A stretch of DNA of 35,488 nucleotides from Saccoglossus kowalevskii. Taxonomy: Eukaryota > Hemichordata > Enteropneusta > Harrimaniidae. Position 1 is the first letter of the stretch, and each line of letters begins with the position of its first letter. Below are positions 22,101 through 32,250 of the stretch, one piece after another. A program made the position numbers and the translations under genes. The stretch lies in assembly GCF_000003605.2 (NCBI RefSeq), contig NW_003116455.1, positions 253,923-289,410 of the forward strand, written 5' to 3'. The notes beneath the pieces are model-generated. The model saw nothing but the letters and a program-made list of their open reading frames with translations. It made no database searches and had not been told where the DNA came from.

Positions 22101-25100
22101 TAATTGCCTAGCATAAGATAAGTCAGTGATTCGGTATCTGTGGACAAGTCAAAATATTCGTTGTAATCTCCACTAAAGCCGACACCCAACCCATGATGAT
22201 GGTACAACATTGACGTAACGCCGTCAAAGCGATAACCGTCAAATTGATATTCCTCCATCCACCAACGTAAATTAGAGAGTAGAAAGCGCAACGTCTCCCA
22301 GCTGTAGCAGAACAAGAACAGAGAAAAATTAAGAGTGGAAAGCAATTGTGTTTGAAGTGACATTTTATTAATAATCATTGCTCTTCTACAAACCTACCGT
22401 AAATCTGTATTAGAAGCCGCATCCCTAATAGAAGTCGCACCCATTATTTTTGAATAATTGAGAATCAAAAATTCACCATTTTTCATGTGTAGATACTCTA
22501 ATAGAAGCCACATCCTCTCTGTTGCATTCTATCATTTTAATAGAAGCCGCAGCTTCTAATACAGATTTTACAGTATTAATATATTGCATTAGAGTGTGCT
22601 GCCACATTATTATGTACTGTAAAACATGTCTCTTAAGCTAGCTTTTTAGCTACTCTGTATTATCATTAATTCAAGAATAGGAGTTCAGTATGTCAATTTC
22701 ATGTAATAGAAGTGAGGGATGGAAATGAGGTACGATAAATTCAGTGCTGTTATTATTTTAGCAGCAAAGATGCTCAGTGTCTCCACCATGATTTAATCTT
22801 CTTTCTTTTGCCAAACCAATAGACGCTAATACTTTAGTCCAGTGGTTGAAGCTAGTAAGAAAGGTTATGATTGTTCTTGAACATGTGAATGATATGACAC
22901 AGAATGGCTGAAATTGGTCAATATATAAAAATGGAAATGATAATGGTTTAATGACCAATTGATGCAGTAATATAATAGTATGTTTCAGTTACCGGGTAGA
23001 GTAATATAATAGTATGTTTCAGTTACCGGGTAGAGTAATATAATAGTATGTTTCAGTTATCCGGTAGAGTAATATAATAGTATGTTTCAGTTACCGGGTA
23101 GTGTAACATAATAGTATGTTTCAGTTACCGGGTAGAGTAATATAATAGTATGTTTCAGTTACCGGGTAGAGTAATATAATAGTATGTTTCAATTACCGGG
23201 TAGAGTAATATAATAGTATGTTTCAGTTACCGGGTAGAGTGAGATTATGGTATCATTCAGTTACCGGATAGAGTGAGATTATGGTATCATTCAGTTACCC
23301 GGTAGAGTGAGATTAGTATCATTCAGTTACCGGGTAGAGTGAGATTAAAGTATCATTCAGTTACCGGGTAGAGTGAGATTAAAGTATCATTCAGTTACTG
23401 GATAGAGTGAGATTATGGTATCATTCAGTTACCGGATAGAGTGAGATTAAAGTATCATTCAGTTACCGGGTAGAGTGAGATTATGGTATCATTCAGTTAC
23501 CGGGTAGAGTGAGATTAAAGTATCATTCAGTTACTGGATAGAGTGAGATTATGGTATCATTCAGTTACCGGATAGAGTGAGATTAAAGTATCATTCAGTT
23601 ACCGGGTAGAGTGAGATTAAAGTATCATTCAGTTACCGGGTAGAGTGAGATTAAAGTATCATTCAGTTACCGGGTAGAGTGAGATTAAAGTATCATTCAG
23701 TTACCGGATAGAGTGAGATTATGGTATCATTCAGTTACCGGATAGAGTGAGATTAAAGTATCATTCAGTTACCGGGTAGAGTGAGATTAAAGTATCATTC
23801 AGTTACCGGGTAGAGTGAGATTAAAGTATCATTCAGTTACCGGGTAGAGTGAGATTAAAGTATCATTCAGTTACCGGGTAGATTGAGATTAAAGTATCAT
23901 TCAGTTACTGGATAGAGTGAGATTACTATACATTTCAATTACCGTGTTAAAGTGAGATTACGGTATGTTTCAATTACTGGGTATTCCAATATGTTTCAGT
24001 TCCAAGTAGAGTGAGTTTACAGTATGTTTCAGTTATTTGGTAGTGAAACATAAGATTAACTGATTAATAAATGATTCACTTTGCATGTTGTTTACTGCTG
24101 TCTGATTTCACAGCACTTTTACATATTTAACCAGAAAATGCCCAGAATTAAGCAAAGGTTTTGTGCAACATTTTTTCAGTTAAAATATGATCTGATCAAC
24201 ATTTGACAGTAGATTAAAGAGACGCACAGTGACTACACAACACGTGTCAAATACATTGTTTGTTTACATGGAATTCAAACATCACTGCACAAGGACTACC
24301 AGCCTTTAAGCTAGAAATATAATATTTGATGGTTGTTTTTTCCCTGTTTTAGATTATTAGTACTCAGTGAGATTACCTTGGTAGTTTTATAACTTTCTAA
24401 TCATAGTTATTTTCATAATTTGGAGTGTGATAATATGTAACTCTGTAATTTTATAGTACACCATTGGTGTACATGTTGTGGCATTGTTGGCAGTCGCCAA
24501 GATATCGTTGCTAAAAACAACTGCCAATTTTATCTCAAGAACCAGTATCCCAATTTTGTAGATTGCTGCATAGATTCTATAGACTGCTAACTCAGTAGTA
24601 TATAATAATCTAAGATGGTTGGTGTGACTGAGTTTATTAACTAGGATGGAAAAAATCTGTGATGATCGAGTGAATTTATTGACAAGGACAAACAGACTTG
24701 TACAAGTCAATGCTGTACTTACTTATTATAATTGAAAAGTCTGCTGTCCCATAGATTGTGGAAACCACGGGGTCCATCATGAAAGTAATGAGACTGCGAT
24801 CCATCAAACTCGTTCAATCCATCAGCAACATTCTTACATGCGTGACTGTGTACGACATCTAGTAAGACCACTATGCCCATACTATGAGCGTTGTCAATCA
24901 GCTGCTTCAACTCTTCTGGGTTGCCAAAGCGACTGCAGTAGGATGAAACAATATACCAGTAGTACAATGTACTCGCATATTTAAATGCAGAAATCCAAAT
25001 TACACTTGTACTGTCAGCAACATTTTTGTTTAAAACACTCGGCATGCAAAGTAATATGGATAACAAATGCAACTGTTATTGGTAAGACATTAACCTTACT

Positions 25101-28100
25101 AATATTTGAAAAGGACAGAGCCATTTTGTAGTTTCAGTTTCGACATCCTAGTCACCAAATCATATGTAGAATTGTCTGTCTGTCCTTCTCATAAAATCAA
25201 TATACAATGCGATGGATTATTTCATCAAGATGCAAGTCTGACAGCACCAGACACTTGAGTTGTTTTCTGTATAACCAATAGGTGCATCTTGGATTTATTG
25301 TAGTAAATACAATAATAAACAGCACAATACATCAGGTTTTAATCAGTTCATGAACCCCATACTTTTCAGCTTTGATATTCAGCCAAGGTACTCAAAATTA
25401 AAAGAGCGTTCAACTAAATTGTGTTGATAATACAACTTCAAGGCCTGTGATAACCTGATCTAGATAGGCAGGTTTTACCAGCACGTAACATCATCTGCTG
25501 AGTAAAGATTAAAACTTTGACCAAGAAAAGAAACCCACCAGTACCATACAGTAAGTGCACTCTTCACATGTTCTTCTGTATTCTGATTGTTTTTTTCACA
25601 ACTTTATCATATTACTGTAATTAACTTTTCTACCACCAGACTTTCTCGCCCAAATTTGTCCGCACTATTTTCTTATATTCTTCAATACGTTTGGAAATTA
25701 CCCTTATTTTGGAGCCAACAGATAAAATTTGAGTAAATTTTCTGTTTTTAATTAAAAAATTTTGCTATTTTTTTCCTCATCACCTGAAGGAAAGTGAAGA
25801 CTATAAACAGGACTATTTTGTGAATTTTTGATTAAAAGAAGGAACTTGTGGTGAAACGGTTAAGTAACTCATTCAAATGCCATGGGTCAGCAACAGATAT
25901 CTATGATTGATTTGTCACATCTAATCACCTTACCAATTCAAATTATAACTAATCTCCAAGACATACTTAGATTTTGTATTTAGACTACATGTACATGTAC
26001 ATGTACCCCTATTATTTATGTAGATATTTCTCAAGTACATACAGAAACATTTAGAAATACATCGTTTAATTACTAACCTGGATGCAGCAAAGAAACTGGT
26101 TACCTGGTAACCAAAGCTAGCATAGAATGCATGCTCCATAACAGCCATCATCTGAATACAATTGTAACCTGCAATACAAAAAGACATCCCATGTTTTAGT
26201 AAATATCATTCTGGTAAAGTCCTCATTAATGCAACTAGCATTATAGATGATAATTGAAGACAGGGTTTAGATAACTATACTGGTATTGATTGAATTGATA
26301 CATCCAACCAAGCTGTGATGAACTGATCAAAGGCAGGTACAGAGATAAGGGCAGCTACAGTTTGCACAGAATATTCACTGATCACATGTGAATGTGTTCC
26401 TGAAAATAATAATGTTTACTTTATGTTGTAGTCTACTCTTTTTCACATAAAATTTTCAGAAAACTAGAAGCAGTAACACATTTTATTTGGTCCAAAATTA
26501 AGATTGAATTCAGTGAAATTTACCAAAATTTGAGCAGAAAAAAAATTGTTAGCTCAAGGGGATACCATTTTCTTGTATATAAGTTTTAGTTGACTTGGTA
26601 CATGTAGTTTGAATTCTGATTGTTTTATTTATATCAGCTTGAGTTTCAGTGTCATCCTTTTATTGAATTTGAACTTCAAGTAGAAAAAAGCAAAAAAAAG
26701 CATTTTTTTAAGGTAACATGAAAGCAGTGCACTTACCTTGTTTCTTAATCCTTGGTAGTACATTATGCGAAAAATGTTGGTAACTAGCAATCTTGCCTTC
26801 CCAAGACGAGATACCAACATGTGACTCATAAATACGAAGATTGGGTGGGGTAGCTGGACGTGGGTGTTTAAACTGGTACTTTTTATCAGCTGGAGGATCC
26901 CAGAATCGACCTTCGTATATCATAGTATCAGCCTGTGTTACATATGGTGCCCATGGCGACAATCTTTCAACCAATTCTGCCGATTTTGTCTCTATGGCAA
27001 GCTGAGGATAGATAGAATTTGTCATTTTTTTTATAATAATAATAACAAAATATGAACAATATGACAGTTTTGATATTGCATGTTTCAGTACCTGTAGAAT
27101 GATGATTTTATTAATATCAAATATGATGTCTTTGCAGTGCATGAAATGGAATTATGAAAATAATAAACCACTGCAAATGCACCTTGATTTACTAGTACAG
27201 ACCAATAACAACAATTTTTGTATTCATCTGCAATTATTTTACTAAAGGAATACTACTTTCAGACACAGTGCCTTGTGCTTTATTATATTAAGTTTAAATT
27301 CCCTCAAAATCTAAATTTATTCTACATTAATATTTGTTTTTATCAGATATGATAATTCAGTGTAAATATCCATGGTTAATATCAACCCAAAATACAAAAT
27401 AGAAGTCAAATTGCCTCCTTGAATTATAACTATTAAGTTTTCATTGAGTAAATAAAAATGTAACGAGTTTAGAACTTAAAAGTAATCAAATCCTAGGTGA
27501 TATGTGCATTTAATGTTGTCAAATCTGAACCCGTTATAAATACTGCATGTCAAACCATGAATAATTAATAATGGAGTCAATGTAAACCGAGGTAACTTAA
27601 TTGTCATGATGTATGATTTGTGAAGTACGTGTAAAGTTTAAAACATGATCTGTCCAGCCAAACATACTAGTGTGGACAGACATATGTAGATGAATCCTAC
27701 ATGGGAAGATGGAAACAATGCACCACACATGACAATGACTTGTGGTGGAGCTATAATTCTGTGCTGTTATTATTTTAGCAGCAAAGATGCTCAGTGTCTC
27801 CACCATGATTTAATCTTCTTTCATATGCCAAACCAATAGACACTAATACTTTAGTCCAGTGGTTGAAGTTAGTAAGAAAGTTTATGATTGATCTGTGCAC
27901 ATGATTTGAATGAAATGATGCAAAGCAGCTGAAAGTGGTCAAAATTAAATATGCAGATGAAAAGCAATTGTGGTTCAATTTAAATATTAAATGATGTCAA
28001 ACAATTAGTTGATGCAACATTTTTAGTTATTTTCTACATGTATGTATGAGTGAAACAGAAAAAAAAAACTTGTGACAAATAATCTGCTAGTCAGTTATTG

Positions 28101-30817
28101 CTGGTGGGATGAATCAAATTTAAACATGTGCAATGCTATGGTGTTTTACATCACAGTTTATAATAATTGCAAATATTGTATTTACTATACATACAAATAA
28201 TTCACTGCTTTAATTTTGTAGTGAAAGGGAAACAACATTTTGTTGGAGTGAATTTGTTACTGGTATGTGCCTTAGCCTTTCACCACCAGACTTTCTTGCC
28301 CAAATTTTTCTGTACTTTTTTCATATATTCTTGAATATTTCTGGAAATGAACCCTAATTTGGTATTTAATTTATTTTATTTCATTTAATCCAGAGCATTT
28401 ATGTACCAATTTCATACAAAATCCAATGAGTGGTTCTTTAGATATCAGAAGAACATTCAAGGAACAGCTAAAAATTATCTAACTATGTATCATGCAAATT
28501 AGGTAATTAATATGTATGAATTTCAACCAAAATAATATATGGTAATCATTGTCCTAAGTAACTATTAAAAATAGCTAGACGTTTCAAGCAATTCATCAAT
28601 AGCATAGAAGTAAATGTATATTATTTTTATAACATACTATATATATATCTACTATATATATCACATTTATCAGTCCGAGCAGCATTTATTTATAAATAGA
28701 TTTCTTGAGATGGATGAGATAGAACGAACAGACACATATACAGACGCACTAACTGCAAAAACTACCATTGTGTGCTTCACACATGGGAGTCAAATAGAAT
28801 TACAATCCTGCCTAGCTACCCAGTATTTTCTTGAGCAAGTACCCGGAACATTTATTGTTTAAATTTCAGTATTTTGCCTGAATAAATCTCAGTGAATGGT
28901 TTGGTTCTTTCTATTGAGTCTGTGACAAACTCACCCATGGAAGAGAATTAATATATTTGTTGGTGTCCAACCGTAATTTTGTGATATACTGATCATGTGA
29001 CAAGAGTGACAAACCAGTGTAGTATATCTATAGTATGGTGGCAAGTACTGATCTTCTTACCTTGGTGACAGAGTTATGGGGTACAGGGCTCGAACCATCA
29101 GCATTAGGGGGTATAGTTAACTCCCAGGTACCAAACTCTCCTTTCTTGAATGGATGCTTTTTGTGGTCCCAATTGTCTACAGAGAAATGTAACCCACTAA
29201 AGTTTTAAGTGTTCAAACACGCAGACCTGAATCACATTTGGGAAAAAAATTGTGAAAGAATACATGAAAACAATGCCTGAGATGCGAAAGCAATGAACAC
29301 ACATAAATAGTAATGGTATAACCGAGGGGAAAAAATCTGTCCAGTTTTTTTATTACATTATGTCATTTTCATAAAAAGCCCAATACAATGTACAGAATGG
29401 CAACATCTGATGCATTCAGCAATCTAGTAACTTGTATGCACAATTAGTATGGAGCAAACGATAAAGATGATGTTACGCGCCAATTTCTGAGATCGATTAT
29501 ATAACATCATTATCTCGCTGTAACCTGCGACATGAGCTGATGATGAATACTTACTGAATTCTCCCTTTAAATACATGGATTCAGCCGATGGTGCCCATTC
29601 CTTACAATAGACTCCACCATTGGGCATTCTGTGCATCCCATAATGCTCATAGCTCCTTGTGAATTTATCCAAGCCTCCATGTTTTTCCTCTATGTTTTTA
29701 AGAACTTCAGAAAAACATCCATATCTAGAATCAAATACAGTTGCAGGTGGATGAAATAATGAGCTACATGTAGAATTTTGGAAAGGCCTGACAAGTAGAA
29801 TTGTCATTTTATCATTTAATGCCCGGTATTTTTAGGTCCTTTTTTGCCACCAGATTTTCTCTTTCAAATTTTTCAGCACATATTCCTCAATATTGCTGGA
29901 AACAAAAATTTGAGTCTATTTTTCCCGTTTTTACTCAAAAAATTTGTTTATTTTTGTCACAATCTTTGTAAGAAAAGTGCAGACTATAAATGTAACTATT
30001 TGTGATAAAAAAGGTGACTGGTGGTGAAAAAGTGAAATATTTCTGGGAAATTTGTTTTCTAAAAATGATGCAGGTTAGCCTGTTTCTCGTTTTTTAAATT
30101 GGCATACAAATTGTCTTTACAAATTGCCATATTTTTGATATTTTTTTTTTTTTTTTTAATTCTGGCAATAACTTTAAAAAAATTGTTACATGAAAATTTG
30201 TAACTGCATAAGTGAAGCATTAATATTTGTTCATGGCTTAATAAGTTCTCGCTCAGGTTTGATTCTTAGCAAAAAAATTTTCCACTGCTAAAATCAGTAA
30301 ATAAATAAGTAAATCATAGTTGTAAACCCGTTGTACTCGTCACGTGATTGATTGGGGACTCCGCGAAGTGCAGCAAATAGAACAGTGGCGTGATCGTGCA
30401 GAAAACTGGGATACTTTGGCCGGACATTAACCTCTAAGTTCGTTGACCTACAACTTCAGTCGACGCGTTGCACGACTGAACAGGATAATTTAAAAATGAA
30501 AACTGCAATGCACGCCAATAATCGCACACGTAAACGCACAACATACAGTACACGTGTCGATGAACAATGTGCGCTTGGCCACGGTTGCAACCGTGGTTTG
30601 GCTAAAAAAAATAACGCGTGCATTTCTACTGATTTAAAATCTGATAAAAAACTCGGATTCCTGGAATAAACCAAATACACTAAAATTTTGATTTGAATTA
30701 CCTCCTCTTGATTTCTTTCTGGTGCTGTACAAGATATGGATCGAGTTCTAGTAGTCTGTCTAAGTGTGGTACGGTGACTTTGTCGGCGTCGATAAACCAT
30801 CCTTCCACGGCAGCCAT
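15829..30817 (-). CDS. GBE1: 1,4-alpha-glucan (glycogen) branching enzyme, complete, 13 exons
   Basis: Exons in transcript order: 30817-30702, 29724-29555, 29176-29061, 27001-26737, 26168-26078, 24932-24723, 22301-22058, 20025-19927, 19651-19369, 18595-18411, 17655-17525, 16497-16380, 15876-15829 (TGA). All introns are GT-AG and the frame is continuous, giving 691 residues against about 702 in vertebrates. The enzyme cuts an alpha-1,4 chain and rejoins it by an alpha-1,6 bond in cytosolic glycogen synthesis. Residues about 70-135 match the CBM48 glucan-binding module. The GH13 barrel carries DVVHSH (from D278), GYRFDGVTS (nucleophile D349), TISEDVSG (acid E404) and YAESHDQ (H472, D473). The last exons encode the C-terminal beta domain ([33 protein letters not shown]). 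I chose the ATG at 30817 because it has a strong context (A at -3, G at +4) and its N-terminus aligns with known GBE1. In-frame ATGs at 30898 and 30883 have weak context. Confidence 0.98.
15877..16379 (-). other. GBE1 last intron
   Basis: A 503-bp intron before a 15-codon last exon. Its polypyrimidine tract (tctcttttgttccag) is clear. Nothing else was recognised. Confidence 0.9.
16661..16842. mobile_element. MITE of about 181 bp, copy 2
   Basis: Homologous along its full length to 22395-22575, in the same orientation. Its right end cttctaatacagattttaca is preserved, while the left end is diverged. The internal motif aatagaagccacatcc is repeated as in copy 1. It is located in the GBE1 intron 16498-17524. 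Confidence 0.7.
17056..17073. repeat. Perfect short hairpin
   Basis: CCTCTGC-TTTA-GCAGAGG, a 7-bp perfect stem in a GBE1 intron. It may mark the end of an old element, but no second copy was found in the window. Confidence 0.5.
18088..18243 (-). mobile_element. TTAA-ended MITE, truncated copy
   Basis: It starts ttaacctttttcccacca and matches the reverse complement of the right half of 25621-25863 (accagttcc, aaattcacaaaata, ttccttcag, ctcaaatttt). The far end is missing. It stops next to a second element fragment that ends TACAGTA at 18289-18295. Confidence 0.65.
18244..18295 (-). mobile_element. Solo terminal fragment of a TA-type MITE
   Basis: Read on the minus strand it begins TACTGTAGAATACTTTATTT and continues with TTCACTATTTTCGCTG. 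This recalls the end of the element at 3914-4115 (TACTGTAAAATGCTTATTTA ... TTTCGCTG). The opposite end is not visible. Confidence 0.5.
18596..19368 (-). other. GBE1 intron with TAAA microsatellite
   Basis: The tetranucleotide tract 19151-19256 lies here. The remaining sequence is AT-rich without further recognisable content. Confidence 0.9.
19151..19256. repeat. (TAAA)n / (CAAA)n microsatellite
   Basis: About ten pure TAAA units (19151-19190) are followed by CAAA and TAAA variants with a short interruption. On the minus strand it creates an artificial Phe/Leu/Ile/Tyr-rich frame next to the GBE1 exon. Confidence 0.95.
20026..22057 (-). other. GBE1 intron of 2.0 kb
   Basis: No gene is seen. 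Around 21590-21680 the text (ctatgtaccaaatttgaatg, aacaagatggctgcc) has the style of a dispersed invertebrate repeat, but no second copy is present in the window to prove it. Confidence 0.6.
22395..22575. mobile_element. MITE of 181 bp with terminal inverted repeats, copy 1
   Basis: The left end TACCGTAAATCTGTATTAGAAGC is the near-perfect inverse of the right end, whose complement reads TACTGTAAAATCTGTATTAG. TA flanks both ends. A motif like aatagaagccgca occurs four times inside, counting both ends. It has no coding capacity. It lies in the GBE1 intron 22302-24722, close to the donor-distal end of the minisatellite block. Confidence 0.8.
22737..22966. repeat. Dispersed repeat of about 230 bp, copy 1
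   Basis: It matches 27754-28016 in the same orientation, very closely over gtgctgttattattttagca through ccagtggttgaag and then with more divergence to a shared end near ttgatgca. It directly abuts the first unit of the minisatellite. Confidence 0.75.
22967..24047. repeat. 34-bp minisatellite, about 32 units in two sequence classes
   Basis: Units 1-8 (22967-23238) read gtaatataatagtatgtttc+agttaccgggtaga. From 23239 they switch to gtgagattaaagtatcattc+agttaccgggtaga, with subtypes attaaag/attatgg and ccgggta/ccggata/ctggata. The unit length stays 34 bp in both classes, apart from one unit that is 2 bp short (near 23306). The last four units decay and some return to the tatgtttc form. The array sits entirely within the GBE1 intron 22302-24722. 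Confidence 0.95.
24933..26077 (-). other. GBE1 intron containing a full-length TTAA MITE
   Basis: The element 25621-25863 lies in this intron. A short (ACATGT)-like run is at 25988-26004. Nothing else was recognised. Confidence 0.85.
25621..25863. mobile_element. piggyBac-like MITE with TTAA ends, 243 bp
   Basis: TTAA occurs at both borders. The left end TTAACTTTTCTACCACCAGA pairs with the complement of the right end, TTAACCGTTTCACCACAAGT, over about 20-25 bp. TTAA target sites with TTAACC-TTT ends are typical of piggyBac-related non-autonomous elements. Relatives are at 18088-18243, 28272-28368 and 29832-30038. Confidence 0.75.
27754..28016. repeat. Dispersed repeat, copy 2
   Basis: Homologous to 22737-22966. 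This copy is not followed by a minisatellite. On the minus strand both copies encode the same chance peptide stretch ([18 protein letters not shown]), which reflects shared DNA rather than a gene. Confidence 0.75.
28272..28368. mobile_element. TTAA-type MITE, left-end fragment
   Basis: ttagcctttcaccaccagac and the following about 95 bp (ttcttgcccaaattt, ttcttgaatatttctggaaa) match the left part of 25621-25863. The right half is missing where the P3 element begins. Confidence 0.65.
28386..28795 (+). mobile_element. Pearl/HINE-like element, copy P3
   Basis: One core unit (atgtaccaatttcat..aaatccaatg, gcaaattaggtaattaatat) is followed by an AT-rich stretch. Then come cagacgcactaactgcaaaa and the hairpin TGTGTG-CTT-CACACA (28769-28783) before gggagtcaaa. 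This is the same tail as P1 and P2. Confidence 0.7.
29725..30701 (-). other. GBE1 first intron
   Basis: A 977-bp intron holding the MITE-like copy 29832-30038 and a T run at about 30138-30158. The first-exon-proximal part is richer in CpG than the rest of the gene. Confidence 0.85.
29832..30038. mobile_element. TTAA-type MITE, internally deleted copy
   Basis: The left end ttaggtccttttttgccacc and the right end actggtggtgaaaaagtgaa match both ends of 25621-25863. The interior (agaaaagtgcagactataaa) is shared but shorter. The TTAA borders have decayed. Confidence 0.65.
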
Positions 30818-31728
30818 GTTTGCCGGTACGAGGGAGAAGGGCGCCCTCTGGGTAACCTTACGTAAACAAAGTGAAAAGGTCATTTGAGGGTCAACCATTG
30901 AGTGAATGAGACAGTACAGTCTGGCTAGAGGGACAGATAACTAAACATTGAATATATTAACCTTTTTAAATTTATTTCCACACAATTATAATAATTACAT
31001 GACACGCTTTATATATAAGTATTTTTTTTAGTAAATGTCAACAATTGATTGATATATTCGAATAACTCTTGTAACTAGTGTGCCAGAGAGTACTAATATA
31101 CACGTATTATAGTGCATATACTAGTAAGTTGTAAACAGCGACGATGAATTACAAAAACGCGCATAAATCGGCGCATTAATACTCTAGACAAGATTCCCGA
31201 TGAGTACAACACATGTATGCGGTGCAACAAAATCATAGCGTTATTTTGCGGAGTGAATTGAGTTCAACACGCACATGGAATGAAATGTGAAAACTGTTTT
31301 ACAGAGTTCCTGGGTACGTGCCCGTGCTCGTCTCGGACAGTTGGTGACATAGTTATCCAATATTTAGGTTCACGTTACAACTTCCCTGGGAAAGTTATCA
31401 TTAATACTCCAGTAACCCTATCAACTACTAGTATGCCCACAGGCTGGAAGCGACCGCAAAAAAGAATCGTAGGATAACTTACAACTTACTTTATAAGTAA
31501 TAATATTGCAACAATATTGCAATATACAGACAACTTAGCCATAGTACGTAGCACCAAAAAATAATTAGTCTGAAATCGATGGAAGGGGAAGTGAGATTAT
31601 CACAAAATGTAGCAAATACCGCAAATAAGAAAATCCCTCGCTATATTGCAAGGTTTAGGGAGTTCTCCCGTACGAATCTTGTTTGCACCCGCTGTACGAT
31701 AATGAATGTTTAAAACTTAAAGACTCAC

Positions 31729-31758
31729 AGACGCGGAAGCTTTGGATGAAGCGTCCAT
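31729..31758 (-). CDS. Candidate alternative first coding exon of GBE1
   Basis: On the minus strand a well-placed ATG (context caaATGG) opens MDASSKASAS, which ends exactly at a strong GTGAGT donor in phase 0. An acceptor-like site (ttacccag, last base 30848) in front of 30847 would continue in the GBE1 frame as [16 protein letters not shown]. The result would be a GBE1 form with a short N-terminal extension. Nothing but splice logic supports this, and the motif could be chance. Confidence 0.25.
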
Positions 31759-31974
31759 TTGGTGTCAATTTACAATGTGTGGTTACCAGTCTATGAAAAG
31801 ATGGAGGTACAGTCCCGACGCTGTGAATGCTTGAGAAGCACGGAAGTCACACACAGCAAGCATGTCGGACACAGGTCAAAAGGTGGAGTCGTGTTGGTTA
31901 CAAGGTGACAGCTGATTGCGTAAGTTACGTGCAAGTATGTCATGTAGTAGTGAGCTCCGCGTATTGTTACAGTT

Positions 31975-32250
31975 ACAGTTCGAACAACGAGTTACGAACA
32001 AAGAGTTACGAACATCGAGTTACAAAAATGACCACGCCCACTTCTGAGAAGCCACGCCCAAATTGTAACTCAACTTCGAGTTACGGGTATTATACATTTC
32101 TGGTTTCGTTGAACGTCCACATTAAGTAACTCGAACTTTAATTAACTGTTAACTAAACTTCGAATTACGGGAACCATAAAAGCTGAACAGAAAAAAACGT
32201 GTTGCCCGTAACTCGAAGTTTGGTTAACTGTTATTTTAAGTTCGAGTAAC
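31975..32250. repeat. Fold-back repeat with 46-bp arms and GAGTTAC motif cluster
   Basis: The left arm 32126-32171 (GTAACTCGAACTTTAATTAA...) and right arm 32205-32250 pair as inverted repeats with few mismatches around a 33-base spacer. Upstream, the motif CGAGTTAC or a close variant occurs four more times between about 31988 and 32080. It is probably a fold-back or MITE-like element; no target duplication is obvious. Confidence 0.75.

Larger units (their letters stand above)
22058..24932 (-). other. GBE1 catalytic exons with nucleophile and acid/base
   Basis: Exon 24932-24723 encodes the first GH13 motif ([10 protein letters not shown]) and ends at LFNYN. Its Tyr321 corresponds to human Tyr329, the residue changed in adult polyglucosan body disease. 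Exon 22301-22058 encodes [20 protein letters not shown] with the nucleophile Asp349 and ends precisely at the acid Glu404 (TISE). The following DVSGMP comes from exon 20025-19927. The enzyme therefore looks catalytically intact. The intron between the first two exons contains the minisatellite. Confidence 0.95.
27002..29060 (-). other. GBE1 intron of 2.1 kb rich in repeats
   Basis: It contains the dispersed repeat 27754-28016, a truncated TTAA MITE (28272-28368) and the Pearl/HINE-like copy P3 (28386-28795) in immediate succession. The rest is AT-rich without recognisable features. Confidence 0.85.

Noticed and set aside
22758-22958. Shared peptide in two minus-strand open frames (also 27775-27978)
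   Set aside because: The similarity comes from a dispersed DNA repeat; the frames have no other sign of being genes.
22967-24047. CRISPR-like appearance of the 34-bp array
   Set aside because: The units are contiguous without unique spacers, and the array lies in an intron of an animal gene.
31827-32129. 100-codon open frame upstream of GBE1
   Set aside because: Much of it runs through the GAGTTAC-motif repeat, and no domain is visible.
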